Assembly (NCBI RefSeq): GCF_001424025.1
Contig: NZ_LMPZ01000002.1
Span: forward strand, 1,106,702 to 1,170,701
Direction: 5' to 3'
Origin: Brevundimonas sp. Leaf363
GTDB taxonomy: Bacteria; Pseudomonadota; Alphaproteobacteria; Caulobacterales; Caulobacteraceae
Length of the DNA: 64,000 bases
The position numbers and the translations under genes are program-made. The notes below the pieces were generated by a model. The model worked only from the letters and a program-made list of their open reading frames with translations, ran no database searches and was not told the origin of the DNA. Positions 36,540 to 44,625 of the stretch are shown here, piece by piece (the first letter of the stretch is position 1; every line of letters starts with the position of its first letter).

Positions 36540-37322
36540 TCAGCGTCTCGCCGCCTCGATCTGGCGGGTGACGTCCGCCGGTTCGATGGTCGTGCTGGCC
36601 ACGCCGTTGATGAAGAAGGTCGGCGTGCCCTGCAGCCTCAGCGCCAGGGCCGCCGCGTCGGTGGCGGCCAGGTGGGCGGAGACGTCCGCGCTGGCCATCA
36701 CAGCCTTGGCCTGAGCCAGGTCGACGCCGTTCTCGACCAGGATCTGATCGATGGAGGCGGGGGTTAGCTGCGGCTCGGCCATCAGAGCGGTGAAGACCGG
36801 CAGGTATTTGCCCTGGCGATTGGCGGCCTGGGCCGCGCGGGCGGCGTAGTGGCTGGGGCCGGTCGGATCGCCGCGGTCGATGATCGCCCAGTCCTTGAAG
36901 ACGAAGCGCACGTCCGGGTGGCTCTGGATCATCTCCAGCACGCCCGGCGCGGTCGCCTTGCAGCCCGGGCAGCGGAAGTCGAAGAACTCCACCACCGTCA
37001 CCTTCGCATTCGCCGGGCCGATGGCGGGGTCGCGGGCGTCGACGGCGAGCAGGGCCGGGTTGGCGCGGGCGGCGGCGTTGATCTGGTCAGCCGTGCCGGC
37101 GTCGGCCTTGGCCTGCCGGGCGGCGACAACCTCGTCCAATACCTCCGGATGGGCGACCAGATAGGCGCGCACCTTGCCGCCGAAATCGCCGCCGGACAGA
37201 TAGGGCGCCGCCGCCAGTCCCAGCGCCACGACGGACAGGCCGACGGCTGCCCATGACAGATACTGCGGCTTAGGCCGGCTGGTTTCGGCGGTCGTTTCGG
37301 GCGGTGTGGTGTCGTCGGTCAT
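36540..37322 (-). CDS. DsbA-family thioredoxin-fold protein, membrane-anchored
   Basis: 260 aa. An N-terminal membrane anchor (YLSWAAVGLSVVALGLAAAP) follows a cytosolic tail, then a periplasmic thioredoxin fold with CPGC (Cys118, Cys121) and the cis-Pro loop GTPTFFINGV. Such proteins oxidise or isomerise disulphides, similar to Com1/BdbD-type and MAuD-like DsbA enzymes. The M48 protease gene starts just 6 bases from its ATG on the same strand, suggesting an operon for envelope protein quality control. Confidence 0.88.
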   Translation of the reverse strand: MTDDTTPPETTAETSRPKPQYLSWAAVGLSVVALGLAAAPYLSGGDFGGKVRAYLVAHPEVLDEVVAARQAKADAGTADQINAAARANPALLAVDARDPAIGPANAKVTVVEFFDFRCPGCKATAPGVLEMIQSHPDVRFVFKDWAIIDRGDPTGPSHYAARAAQAANRQGKYLPVFTALMAEPQLTPASIDQILVENGVDLAQAKAVMASADVSAHLAATDAAALALRLQGTPTFFINGVASTTIEPADVTRQIEAARR

Positions 37323-37328
37323 GCAGCC

Positions 37329-38717
37329 TCAGTTGTCGCCCGCGCGCTCGCGTTCCTGGCGGCGCTCCAGATCCTGCAGGTCGTTCATGGTGGCCCCGGA
37401 TGCAAGGACGATGTCGGTGGCCCGGCGCCATTCGTTCGAGCTGCGGTCCAGCATGTCGCGGGCGCGCAGGGCGAACTGGGTCGCTTGTTCGTCGCGGCCC
37501 ATGGCGAAATAGTATTCGGCCGAGGCCAGGCGCGCCGCGCCGTCCTTGCCCTGACTGGCGTAGGCTTGGGCCAGCAGACGCCATGCCAGGGTGTTGTCGC
37601 CCTCCACCGCCGTGGCGCGCTTCAGCTGGTCGATGGCGGCGTCCAGGCGCTCCGGATCGTTCGTTTCGATCATGGCGTGGGCCAGGTTGATGCGCAGCAG
37701 GGGCGCATCGGGCTTAAGCTCCACCGAGCGCTGGTGGGCGTCGATGGCCTCCAGCGCGCGGCCTTCCTCGAACAGGATCTGGCCTTTCAGCTCCCAATAG
37801 TAGGGGTCATCCGGCGTCTCGGCGATCAGCGCCTCCACGGCCGTCAGCGCCTTTTCCGTCTGGCCGTCGCGATACCAGGCGATGGCGCGGGCGTAGCGGG
37901 CGGGCAGGGAGGTGTCCGACATCGGATAGGCCCGCAGCGTCGTGTTCGGCGGGTCCATGAAGCCGTGGATCTTGGCGATGATCAGGGCGTGCTGGGCCAG
38001 ACGCTCCGGACTGTCGCGATGGTCGTAGTGGGCGGCGGCCTCGACGGGGCGGCGCAGGGCTTCGATGCGGTCGGACGACAGCGGGTGGCTGCGGAAATAG
38101 GGGTAGCGGCGGGCGTCGGAGAACACCTCCTGCGAGCGGAAGTTCTCGAAGAAGTCGACCAGACCCTTGCCGCTCTCGCCGGCCCGTTCCAGCGCGCGCG
38201 CGCCGGTGATGTCAGCCTCGCCCTCCTGACCCTGCATGTAGTGCAGGGCGCCGATGGCCCCGAAATAGCTGCTGGAGCCGATCAGGGCCATGCCCGCGCC
38301 CGGCTCGCCCGCCAGCGTCGCCAGGGCGCCCAGCGCCATGCTCATGATGTAGGGCTGCATTCCCGCGTCCTGAGCGCCGGTGCGCAGGGTGTGGCGGTTC
38401 TTCACGTGCCCCGCCTCGTGGGCGATCACGCCCAGCAGTTCGTTGGGTGAGCGGGTGCGCAGGATCAGGCCGGTGTTGATGCCGATGCGGCGCCCCGGCG
38501 TGGCGAAGGCGTTCAGGTCAGCGTCGTTGACCAGCAGGATCTCGACGTCGGCGGGCGCCAGGCCCATCGCATCCAGCACGGGGTCCGACCACTCGCGGAT
38601 GATGCCTTCGATCTCGGTGTCGCGGATCAGGCTCTGGGCGGCCGCCGGCGCGGCCGCGCCAAGCGTCAGCGCCGCGAAGGCGCCGATGCCGATCAGGAAA
38701 CGGGGAAGCCGACCCAT
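37329..38717 (-). CDS. M48-family metalloprotease with TPR repeats (BepA-like)
   Basis: 462 aa with a signal (MGRLPRFLIGIGAFAALTLG to AAA-Q). The zinc site is HEAGH (His100, Glu101, His104), third ligand Glu in GEADITGARAL. The second half carries TPR-like helices (ALEAIDAHQRSVELKPDAPL). BepA-type proteases maintain outer-membrane protein and LPS assembly in the periplasm. Six bases separate it from the DsbA-like gene downstream. Confidence 0.9.
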   Translation of the reverse strand: MGRLPRFLIGIGAFAALTLGAAAPAAAQSLIRDTEIEGIIREWSDPVLDAMGLAPADVEILLVNDADLNAFATPGRRIGINTGLILRTRSPNELLGVIAHEAGHVKNRHTLRTGAQDAGMQPYIMSMALGALATLAGEPGAGMALIGSSSYFGAIGALHYMQGQEGEADITGARALERAGESGKGLVDFFENFRSQEVFSDARRYPYFRSHPLSSDRIEALRRPVEAAAHYDHRDSPERLAQHALIIAKIHGFMDPPNTTLRAYPMSDTSLPARYARAIAWYRDGQTEKALTAVEALIAETPDDPYYWELKGQILFEEGRALEAIDAHQRSVELKPDAPLLRINLAHAMIETNDPERLDAAIDQLKRATAVEGDNTLAWRLLAQAYASQGKDGAARLASAEYYFAMGRDEQATQFALRARDMLDRSSNEWRRATDIVLASGATMNDLQDLERRQERERAGDN

Positions 38718-38772
38718 GGCGATTTCCTCAAGTCCGGCCCCCGCCGCATCCTGTCACTTTAGCCCTGTCGGA

Positions 38773-41448
38773 TCACCGACGCCACCACCCACGCTTGGGC
38801 TTCTCGGGGGGCGCGACGATCTGCGCCGGATCGTCGGCGATGATGGCGCTGAGATCCGCTTCCGGGGCCGGGTGGGGCGTGTGGTCCCTCGTCTCGACCG
38901 GATCGGACGAGACCTCGACGGCTGAGACCTCGGGAGCCGGGACCTCGGCGACGGGCTCCAGGGCCGGTTCAGGCGGGATCGGCGCAGAGACGTCGGCGTC
39001 GGCGTCGGCGTCGATCACAGGGTCGGCGGCCGCCTCAGTGGCGTCCGGCTCGGACGCAACGTCCGTTTCCGCGACGACGTCGGCGGCGGGCTTGCGACGC
39101 ACGCGGCGACGCTTGGGCTCGACCACCTCGACGGGGGCGACGTCGGCGGCCGGCGCCGCATAGGCGTCCGACGCTTCCACGACGACGTCGTCGCTGTCCG
39201 TGAGCGGGGCGGATGCGACGGCGTCCAGATCGCCCGTCTGATCGCCACCGGCGCCGCCACGACCGCGGCCACGGCCACGACGGCGACGGCGGCTTCCGCC
39301 CTCGCGGGCTTCGCCATCCGCCTCGGTAGCCAGCGACGGGGTTTCCGACTGGGTTTCGTCGCGAACACGCTCGGGCCGCTCGGCGCGCTCGGGCCGTTCC
39401 GGGTTCAGCGGGTCGAACCAGACGAAGGGATCGTCCAGCGACGGGGTGCGGGCGCGGACCCAGGTGAAGCCGTCGCGCTCGCTGGCGTCCTCGCGGACCC
39501 GGCGACCGCCGCGGCGACCCCGGCGGCGGCGGCGGCCGCCCTCGCTGTCGTCGTCGCCGTCCTCGACATCGGCCAGGCTGACGGTGTCCTCGACCGCGAC
39601 GGGCGCCTCGTCGCGGCGTCCGCTGCGGCCCCGGCCGCGACGACGGCCGCGGCCGCCTTCGCGGTCGCCGTCGTGCTGCTCGGTGCGCTCGCGCGGTTCG
39701 TCGTCGTCGCTGTCTTCGCGATCCAGCGCGTCGTCGTCCTGCTCGATGACCTCATCGTCGTCCTCGACGTCATCGAAGACCGCCGAATCGTCGAAGCCGT
39801 CGTCCAGATCGGCCAGCGACGTCGTCGGCTCGGGCGGGGTGAAGTCCTCGTTGGTCTCGGTACGCTCGATCGTGTGATCGCCGGGCGCGATGGTGTCGTC
39901 GATCAGGATGACCACGTTCAGGCCGCGCGTGACCAGCAGGCTCTGCAGATACTCGCGCTTGTGGTTCAGGATGTAGAGGGCGACCGAGGTGGCCAGGCGC
40001 AGGTTGACCGAACCGGCCCCGTTCTTGCCGGCCTCGATGTCGACGGCGCGCAGGGTGACCAGCGCGGCGCTCTCGGCCGAGCGGACACGCCCGGCGCCCT
40101 GGCAGTGCGGGCAGACCTCGGTGGCGCCTTCGATCACGCCCAGGCGGCGGCGCTGGCGGCTGATTTCCATCAGGCCGAAGCTGGAGATCTTGCCCATCTG
40201 GATGCGCGCGCGGTCGGCGGCCAGGGCGTCCTTGAGGCACTTCTCGACGGTCCGGTTGTTCTTGGACTCGTCCATGTCGATGAAGTCGATGACGATCAGG
40301 CCGGCCAGGTCGCGCAAACGCAGCTGGCGGGCGGCCTCGGCGGCGGCCTCCATGTTCGTCTTGAAGGCCGTCTGCTCGATGTTCCGCTCTTTCGTCGCGC
40401 GGCCCGAGTTGACGTCGATGGCGACCAGCGCCTCGGTCTGGTTGATCACCAGATAGCCGCCGGACTTCAGCGGGACGATCGGCTGGTGGATTTCCGTCAG
40501 CACGTCCTCGATGCCCGAGGCGGCGAACAGCGGGCGCGAGCCCTGGTACAGGTGGATCTTCTTGGCCTGCGACGGCATCAGCACGCGCATGAAGTCGCGG
40601 GCGGCCTTGAAGCCCTCGAGGCCCTCGACCTGGATGCCGTCGAAGTCCTTGTCGAACATGTCCCGCACGGCGCGGCGGACCAGGTTCTCTTCCTCGTAGA
40701 TCAGCGCCGGGGCGTTGGACGCCAGGGTGGTCTCGCGGATCGTCTCCCACAGGCGAAGTAGATAGTCGTAGTCGCGGCTGATCTCGGCCTTGGTGCGCTT
40801 GGCGCCGGCGGTCCGGATGATGAGGCCCATGCCTTTCGGCACGTCCAGTGCGGCGGCGGCGGACTTCAGGCGCCTGCGGTCCGAGGTGTTGGTGATCTTG
40901 CGGCTGATGCCGCCGCCCTTGCCGGTGTTGGGCATCAGAACGCAGTAGCGGCCGGCCAGCGACAGCCAGGTGGTCAGGGCCGCGCCCTTGCCGCCGCGCT
41001 CGTCCTTGACGACTTGAACCAGCAGGATCTGGCGGCGCTTGATGACGTCCTGGATCTTGTAGCGCCGCATGAGGCGACGCTTCAGGCGTTCTTCCTCGGC
41101 CAGACCGCCTTCGGATTCGCCGTCGTCGCTGTCGCGGGCGTGATCGTCGTCATGATCGTCGTCGTCGTGCGGCTCGGCCATGATGGCTTCGCGGTCGGCG
41201 ACCGGGATCTGATAGTAATCCGGGTGGATTTCGTTGAAGGCCAGGAAGCCGTGGCGGTTGCCGCCGTATTCGACGAAGGCGGCCTGCAGGCTGGGCTCTA
41301 CGCGGGTGACCTTGGCGAGGTAGATGTTGCCCCGCAGTTGGCGCTTGCCGCGGGACTCGAAATCGAACTCCTCAACGCGGCGTCCGTCCACGATTGCGAC
41401 GCGGGTCTCTTCCGCATGGGCCGCATCGATCAGCATCGTCTTTGACAT
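38773..41448 (-). CDS. rne: Ribonuclease E
   Basis: 891 aa endoribonuclease and degradosome scaffold. Start MSKTMLIDAAHAEETRVAIV, then an S1 domain interrupted by an acidic insertion (EPHDDDDHDDDHARDSDD). The catalytic DNase I-like part has VIDFIDMDESKNNRTVEKCL and the Zn-link CPHCQGAGRV. The C-terminal ~350 residues are low-complexity Arg/Asp-rich scaffold (RRRGRGRGRGGAGGD), ending EKPKRGWWRR; the GWW motif binds PNPase in Caulobacter. AGAGAGA precedes ATG. Its leader is over 400 bases. Confidence 0.97.
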   Translation of the reverse strand: MSKTMLIDAAHAEETRVAIVDGRRVEEFDFESRGKRQLRGNIYLAKVTRVEPSLQAAFVEYGGNRHGFLAFNEIHPDYYQIPVADREAIMAEPHDDDDHDDDHARDSDDGESEGGLAEEERLKRRLMRRYKIQDVIKRRQILLVQVVKDERGGKGAALTTWLSLAGRYCVLMPNTGKGGGISRKITNTSDRRRLKSAAAALDVPKGMGLIIRTAGAKRTKAEISRDYDYLLRLWETIRETTLASNAPALIYEEENLVRRAVRDMFDKDFDGIQVEGLEGFKAARDFMRVLMPSQAKKIHLYQGSRPLFAASGIEDVLTEIHQPIVPLKSGGYLVINQTEALVAIDVNSGRATKERNIEQTAFKTNMEAAAEAARQLRLRDLAGLIVIDFIDMDESKNNRTVEKCLKDALAADRARIQMGKISSFGLMEISRQRRRLGVIEGATEVCPHCQGAGRVRSAESAALVTLRAVDIEAGKNGAGSVNLRLATSVALYILNHKREYLQSLLVTRGLNVVILIDDTIAPGDHTIERTETNEDFTPPEPTTSLADLDDGFDDSAVFDDVEDDDEVIEQDDDALDREDSDDDEPRERTEQHDGDREGGRGRRRGRGRSGRRDEAPVAVEDTVSLADVEDGDDDSEGGRRRRRGRRGGRRVREDASERDGFTWVRARTPSLDDPFVWFDPLNPERPERAERPERVRDETQSETPSLATEADGEAREGGSRRRRRGRGRGRGGAGGDQTGDLDAVASAPLTDSDDVVVEASDAYAAPAADVAPVEVVEPKRRRVRRKPAADVVAETDVASEPDATEAAADPVIDADADADVSAPIPPEPALEPVAEVPAPEVSAVEVSSDPVETRDHTPHPAPEADLSAIIADDPAQIVAPPEKPKRGWWRR

Positions 41449-41891
41449 CAGAAATCTCTCTCTGGCGCGCTCGGCCGGGCCCTCGCAGGACTCCGGCGGC
41501 TCGCCGAACAGGGTGGGGGAAGGCCCAGGCGCGAATCATCCCCTCGCCGGCGACAACTGCGGCCGGAAACTGTTGGGGAGCGCTGGCGGGATGGGCCATC
41601 GGGTTCAAGCATCGATCCTGAACCGCGACCGGGCCGGATGGCGGCGCCGCGATTCGGGTGAAGGAAAGTCGGCCGGGCCGGGCTGTCCTGGTGGGAGCAT
41701 CGCCGCGAGGGGCGCGCCAGCTTTCCGCAGAGGGTCGGCGGCGCGATCGAACGCGGACAAACAACAATAGGCGTCGCCGCGCTGAAATAAAAGGGCGCCG
41801 GCCTTAACCCAATCCACAGCACCTTCGTGCAGGATGCCGGCAACGAGAAACGTGGGCCTCCGTAAGAATGTACGGTCGGTGGTGTGTGGGT
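41449..41891. other. 443-base divergent gap: rne leader and amidase upstream region
   Basis: No gene is supported here; frames that cross it are shadows. It must hold the rne and amidase promoters. A 6-bp stem GGTTCA/TGAACC (41602-41624) is the clearest hairpin. Long rne leaders mediate RNase E autoregulation in E. coli; whether the same applies here is unknown. No convincing -35/-10 pair was identified in either direction. Confidence 0.6.
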
Positions 41892-43085
41892 ATGGCGCGC
41901 TGGCGTATGCGCGATTGGTCGATGACGGCCGTGGCCTTCGTGGCCTTCTGTTTCGTGGCGCTGGCTGCGGGGCGCGGCTTTGCGTCCGGCGCCATGGGGG
42001 ACGTGCGCGCCGTTCGATTCGGCGGTGACGCCGAACGCACGCGTGTCGTGATCGACCTGGACCGCAGCGCGCGCGGCGCCGTCATCGAGGACGGCGGTCA
42101 GGGGCGCGTGATCCTCAGCCTGTCCGGCGTGGCCCCGCCGCGCGCCCTGAACGGCGGGGGCCTGGGCCTGGTGCGCACCTATACGGTCACCGGGGGCGGC
42201 GGCGCGCGGATCGACCTGACCCTGGCCGGCGGCGCCGAGATCGAGCGCCGGTTCCTGCTGCCCCCCGGCGACGGCGTGGATCACTATCGCTATGTGCTGG
42301 ACCTGAAACGCACCAGCGTCGCCCCGGCGGCCCGCCCTGCCACGATCCCGGTTCCGCAGACGCGTCGCCGCACCGAGCGGCCGCTGATTGTGATCGACGC
42401 CGGCCATGGCGGAAACGACCCGGGCGCCAGCGGAGCGCGTTCGCGCGAGAGCGTCCTGACCCTGGCCGCGGCCCAGGCGCTGAAGACCGAACTGGAGCGC
42501 ACCGGCCGTTATCGCGTGCGCCTGACCCGCACGGACGACAGCTACGTCGCCCTGTATCGCCGCGTCGCCGTGGCCCGTCAGGCGGACGCCGACCTGTTCA
42601 TTTCATTGCACGCCGACGCCGGCGCCGATCCGGCTACCCGCGGGGCGTCGGTCTACACCCTGTCGGATCAGGGCGCGGGCCGCGCCGTGCGCGAGTTCAC
42701 GCGGGGCGACAACTGGCGCCAGGAGCTGAACCTGCCGGGCCGCGATCCGTCGGTGGACCGCATCCTTCTGGACATGACCCAGCGTGCGACCCAGAACCGC
42801 TCGGCCCAGTTCGCCCGGCTGCTGCTGGGCCGTCTGGAGGCCGCGAACCGGCCGCTGCTGCGACGCAGTCACCGGGACGCCGGCCTGGCCGTGTTGCTGG
42901 CACCGGACGTGCCGGCCGTGCTGTTGGAGATGGGCTTCATCACCAATCCCGAGGACGAGCGCGCGCTGAACGACGAACGCAGCCGCCGCGCCATGATGCG
43001 CGCCGTGGCCCAGGGCATCGAACGCTACTTCGCCGAGCAGACCGCCCAGCCGATGGTCACCGCCTCGACCGCCGAAGAGGGCTGA
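41892..43085 (+). CDS. N-acetylmuramoyl-L-alanine amidase with AMIN domain
   Basis: 397 aa. Signal-type N-terminus (MTAVAFVAFCFVALAAG within the first 30 residues), then an AMIN-like domain (VRAVRFGGDAERTRVVIDLD), then Amidase_3: VIDAGHGGNDPGASG (zinc His), LFISLHADAGAD (His) and VLLEMGFITNPEDE (catalytic Glu). It cleaves the peptide stem from glycan during cell separation. ATG 41892 is preferred over ATG 41868, as the signal begins near it. It is divergent from rne. Confidence 0.92.
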   Translation: MARWRMRDWSMTAVAFVAFCFVALAAGRGFASGAMGDVRAVRFGGDAERTRVVIDLDRSARGAVIEDGGQGRVILSLSGVAPPRALNGGGLGLVRTYTVTGGGGARIDLTLAGGAEIERRFLLPPGDGVDHYRYVLDLKRTSVAPAARPATIPVPQTRRRTERPLIVIDAGHGGNDPGASGARSRESVLTLAAAQALKTELERTGRYRVRLTRTDDSYVALYRRVAVARQADADLFISLHADAGADPATRGASVYTLSDQGAGRAVREFTRGDNWRQELNLPGRDPSVDRILLDMTQRATQNRSAQFARLLLGRLEAANRPLLRRSHRDAGLAVLLAPDVPAVLLEMGFITNPEDERALNDERSRRAMMRAVAQGIERYFAEQTAQPMVTASTAEEG

Positions 43086-43134
43086 GACCTAGGCCAGGCT
43101 TGCCATCGCATCTCGGCGGGCCGAGGCTCTCGCT

Positions 43135-43524
43135 ATGAGCCGGTCGCCAACGAAGGTCGAACGCATGGTTATTCGGTGGGCCGCGAAGGGTCGCGCCGCG
43201 CCGACGTCACGGCCGCCCCGGGCGCCTTACCTTTCAGCCTATGCCTGTTTCCACTGCGCGAAGTCATGGAAGCTGGCGCCGCGTGACGCCGGCGCGCGAT
43301 GCCCGCAATGTTCGCGGGCGCTCGCGGAAATGGGCCGAAACTTCAAGGCCCCAAAGACATCAGACTGCGACGGCTGGGCGGCGGTTCGCCAACTTTGGGC
43401 CGCAGGATTCCGCTTCGCTGCGTATCGCGGCCATCCCGACGCGGAAAAGCTGCCGACCCGATCTCGAGATGTGCCGGATTTCGTTCGACGCAACCCGCAG
43501 CATCCGTTGCGGGTCGTCGTCTAG
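43135..43524 (+). CDS. Small zinc-ribbon protein of unknown function
   Basis: 129 aa. AYACFHCAKSWKL (Cys38, Cys41) and ARCPQCSRALAEMG (Cys56, Cys59) form a four-cysteine zinc ribbon. The following RNFKAPKTSDCDGWAAVRQL and WAAGFRFAAY is a conserved tail I recall in small unknown alphaproteobacterial proteins. The first ~30 residues are Arg/Pro-rich and may be untranslated; ATG 43165 is an alternative start. Convergent with the J-domain gene, sharing a CTAG for both stops. Confidence 0.75.
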   Translation: MSRSPTKVERMVIRWAAKGRAAPTSRPPRAPYLSAYACFHCAKSWKLAPRDAGARCPQCSRALAEMGRNFKAPKTSDCDGWAAVRQLWAAGFRFAAYRGHPDAEKLPTRSRDVPDFVRRNPQHPLRVVV

Positions 43525-44192
43525 GCCAGGCTGGCTTTCTTCAGCGTCTTCCAGGCCTTGATGACGCGCTGCAGCTTCGCCTCGGCGCCGCGGTCGCCGC
43601 CGTTGGTGTCGGGGTGGAAGCGCTTCAGCAGCTCGTGATAGCGCGCCTTGATCGCCGCCTTGTCGGCGCCCGGCTCCAGGTCCAGGTCGGCCAGGGCGGT
43701 GCGTTCCAGCTTGCCGATGCGGCGATCCTCGGTCGGCGTGCGCGCCGCCTGGTCGCCCTTGCGCCCGAACAGACCGAAGCTGTCGCGCCAGCTGCCGGGG
43801 CCGGCGTTGTTGGCGGTGCCCATCTTGGCGGCGAAGGCGGCGGCCTCGCGCGAGCCCTTGCCGGCCTTCATTTCCCAGGTCGGGCGGCCGCCGGTCATGG
43901 CCTCGTTTTCCTTGGCGGCGCGGACCTCGCCCTCGCTCATGCCGGCGTAGAAGTTCCAGCCCTTGTTGTACTCGGCCGCGTGACCCTGGCAGAATTCGTA
44001 GAAGTCGTTCAGCCGCTCGCGCGATTTGGGCGCACGCGCCGTCGCGGGACGGCGGCAGTCGGGCCACTGGCATGGCTTCTCGCCGGGCTTGAGGCCCAGG
44101 ACGTCGGCGGCTGCCGCCTCTTCTTCCTCGACCTTGGGTGGTTTGACCCGAATGTCGGTGAAGCGCGGTCGGTACTGGAAGGCGGAGGACAT
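43521..44192 (-). CDS. J-domain protein with N-terminal CxWPDC motif
   Basis: 223 aa. The C-terminal ~70 residues are a J-domain with LGLEPGADKAAIKARYHELL-type helix II and HPD at 193-195 (FHPDTNGGDRG), which stimulates Hsp70 ATPase. The N-terminal part has CQWPDCRRPA (Cys41, Cys46) and FYEFCQGHAAEYNKGWNFY (Cys68, His71), a possible metal site. It starts at ATG 44192 with GGGGGTG just upstream. Divergent from the BolA gene. In many Rhizobiales, J-domain and BolA genes flank cobS, which is not seen here. Confidence 0.88.
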   Translation of the reverse strand: MSSAFQYRPRFTDIRVKPPKVEEEEAAAADVLGLKPGEKPCQWPDCRRPATARAPKSRERLNDFYEFCQGHAAEYNKGWNFYAGMSEGEVRAAKENEAMTGGRPTWEMKAGKGSREAAAFAAKMGTANNAGPGSWRDSFGLFGRKGDQAARTPTEDRRIGKLERTALADLDLEPGADKAAIKARYHELLKRFHPDTNGGDRGAEAKLQRVIKAWKTLKKASLA

Positions 44193-44236
44193 CACCCCCA
44201 GTGTAGGGGTGATTTGGTCACCATCAAGGACGCCCC

Positions 44237-44536
44237 ATGCCCGAAGGCCCCATCGCGCACAGGATTCGCGAAAAACTCACCCAGGCGCTTGCCCCCAGCC
44301 TGATCGAACTGGAGGACGACAGCGGACGCCACGCCGGCCATCACCACGAAGGCGGCATGGACGCCAAGGAGGGGGGCGAAAGCCACTTCAACCTGCGGAT
44401 CGTCTCGGCCGCCTTCGACGGCCAGTCGCGGGTGCAGCGGCAGCGGACGGTGAACACCCTACTGGCGGAAGAGCTGGCCGGTCCGATCCACGCCCTGTCG
44501 ATCCGTGCACTGACGCCCGCCGAAGCCGCCCAATAG
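44237..44536 (+). CDS. BolA-family protein
   Basis: 99 aa. Class II KH-like fold: IREKLTQALAPSLIELEDDS, then HFNLRIVSAAFDGQSRVQRQ and NTLLAEELAGPIHALSIRAL. BolA proteins pair with monothiol glutaredoxins on [2Fe-2S] clusters. The HAGHHHEGG loop has extra histidines that could bind a metal. It lies 44 bases from the divergent J-domain gene. Confidence 0.9.
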   Translation: MPEGPIAHRIREKLTQALAPSLIELEDDSGRHAGHHHEGGMDAKEGGESHFNLRIVSAAFDGQSRVQRQRTVNTLLAEELAGPIHALSIRALTPAEAAQ

Positions 44537-44625
44537 GCGAATGACCAGCGATATCCGCGCATTCACCTCGCCTTAGCAGGTGCGGGATACCGTGCAGTCT
44601 GACGTGGGTTGCGGAGGGGTTCGCG

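Noticed and set aside
41449..41891. Small frames in the rne upstream region as genes
   Set aside because: They lack ribosome sites and overlap antisense; the region is more simply a long leader.
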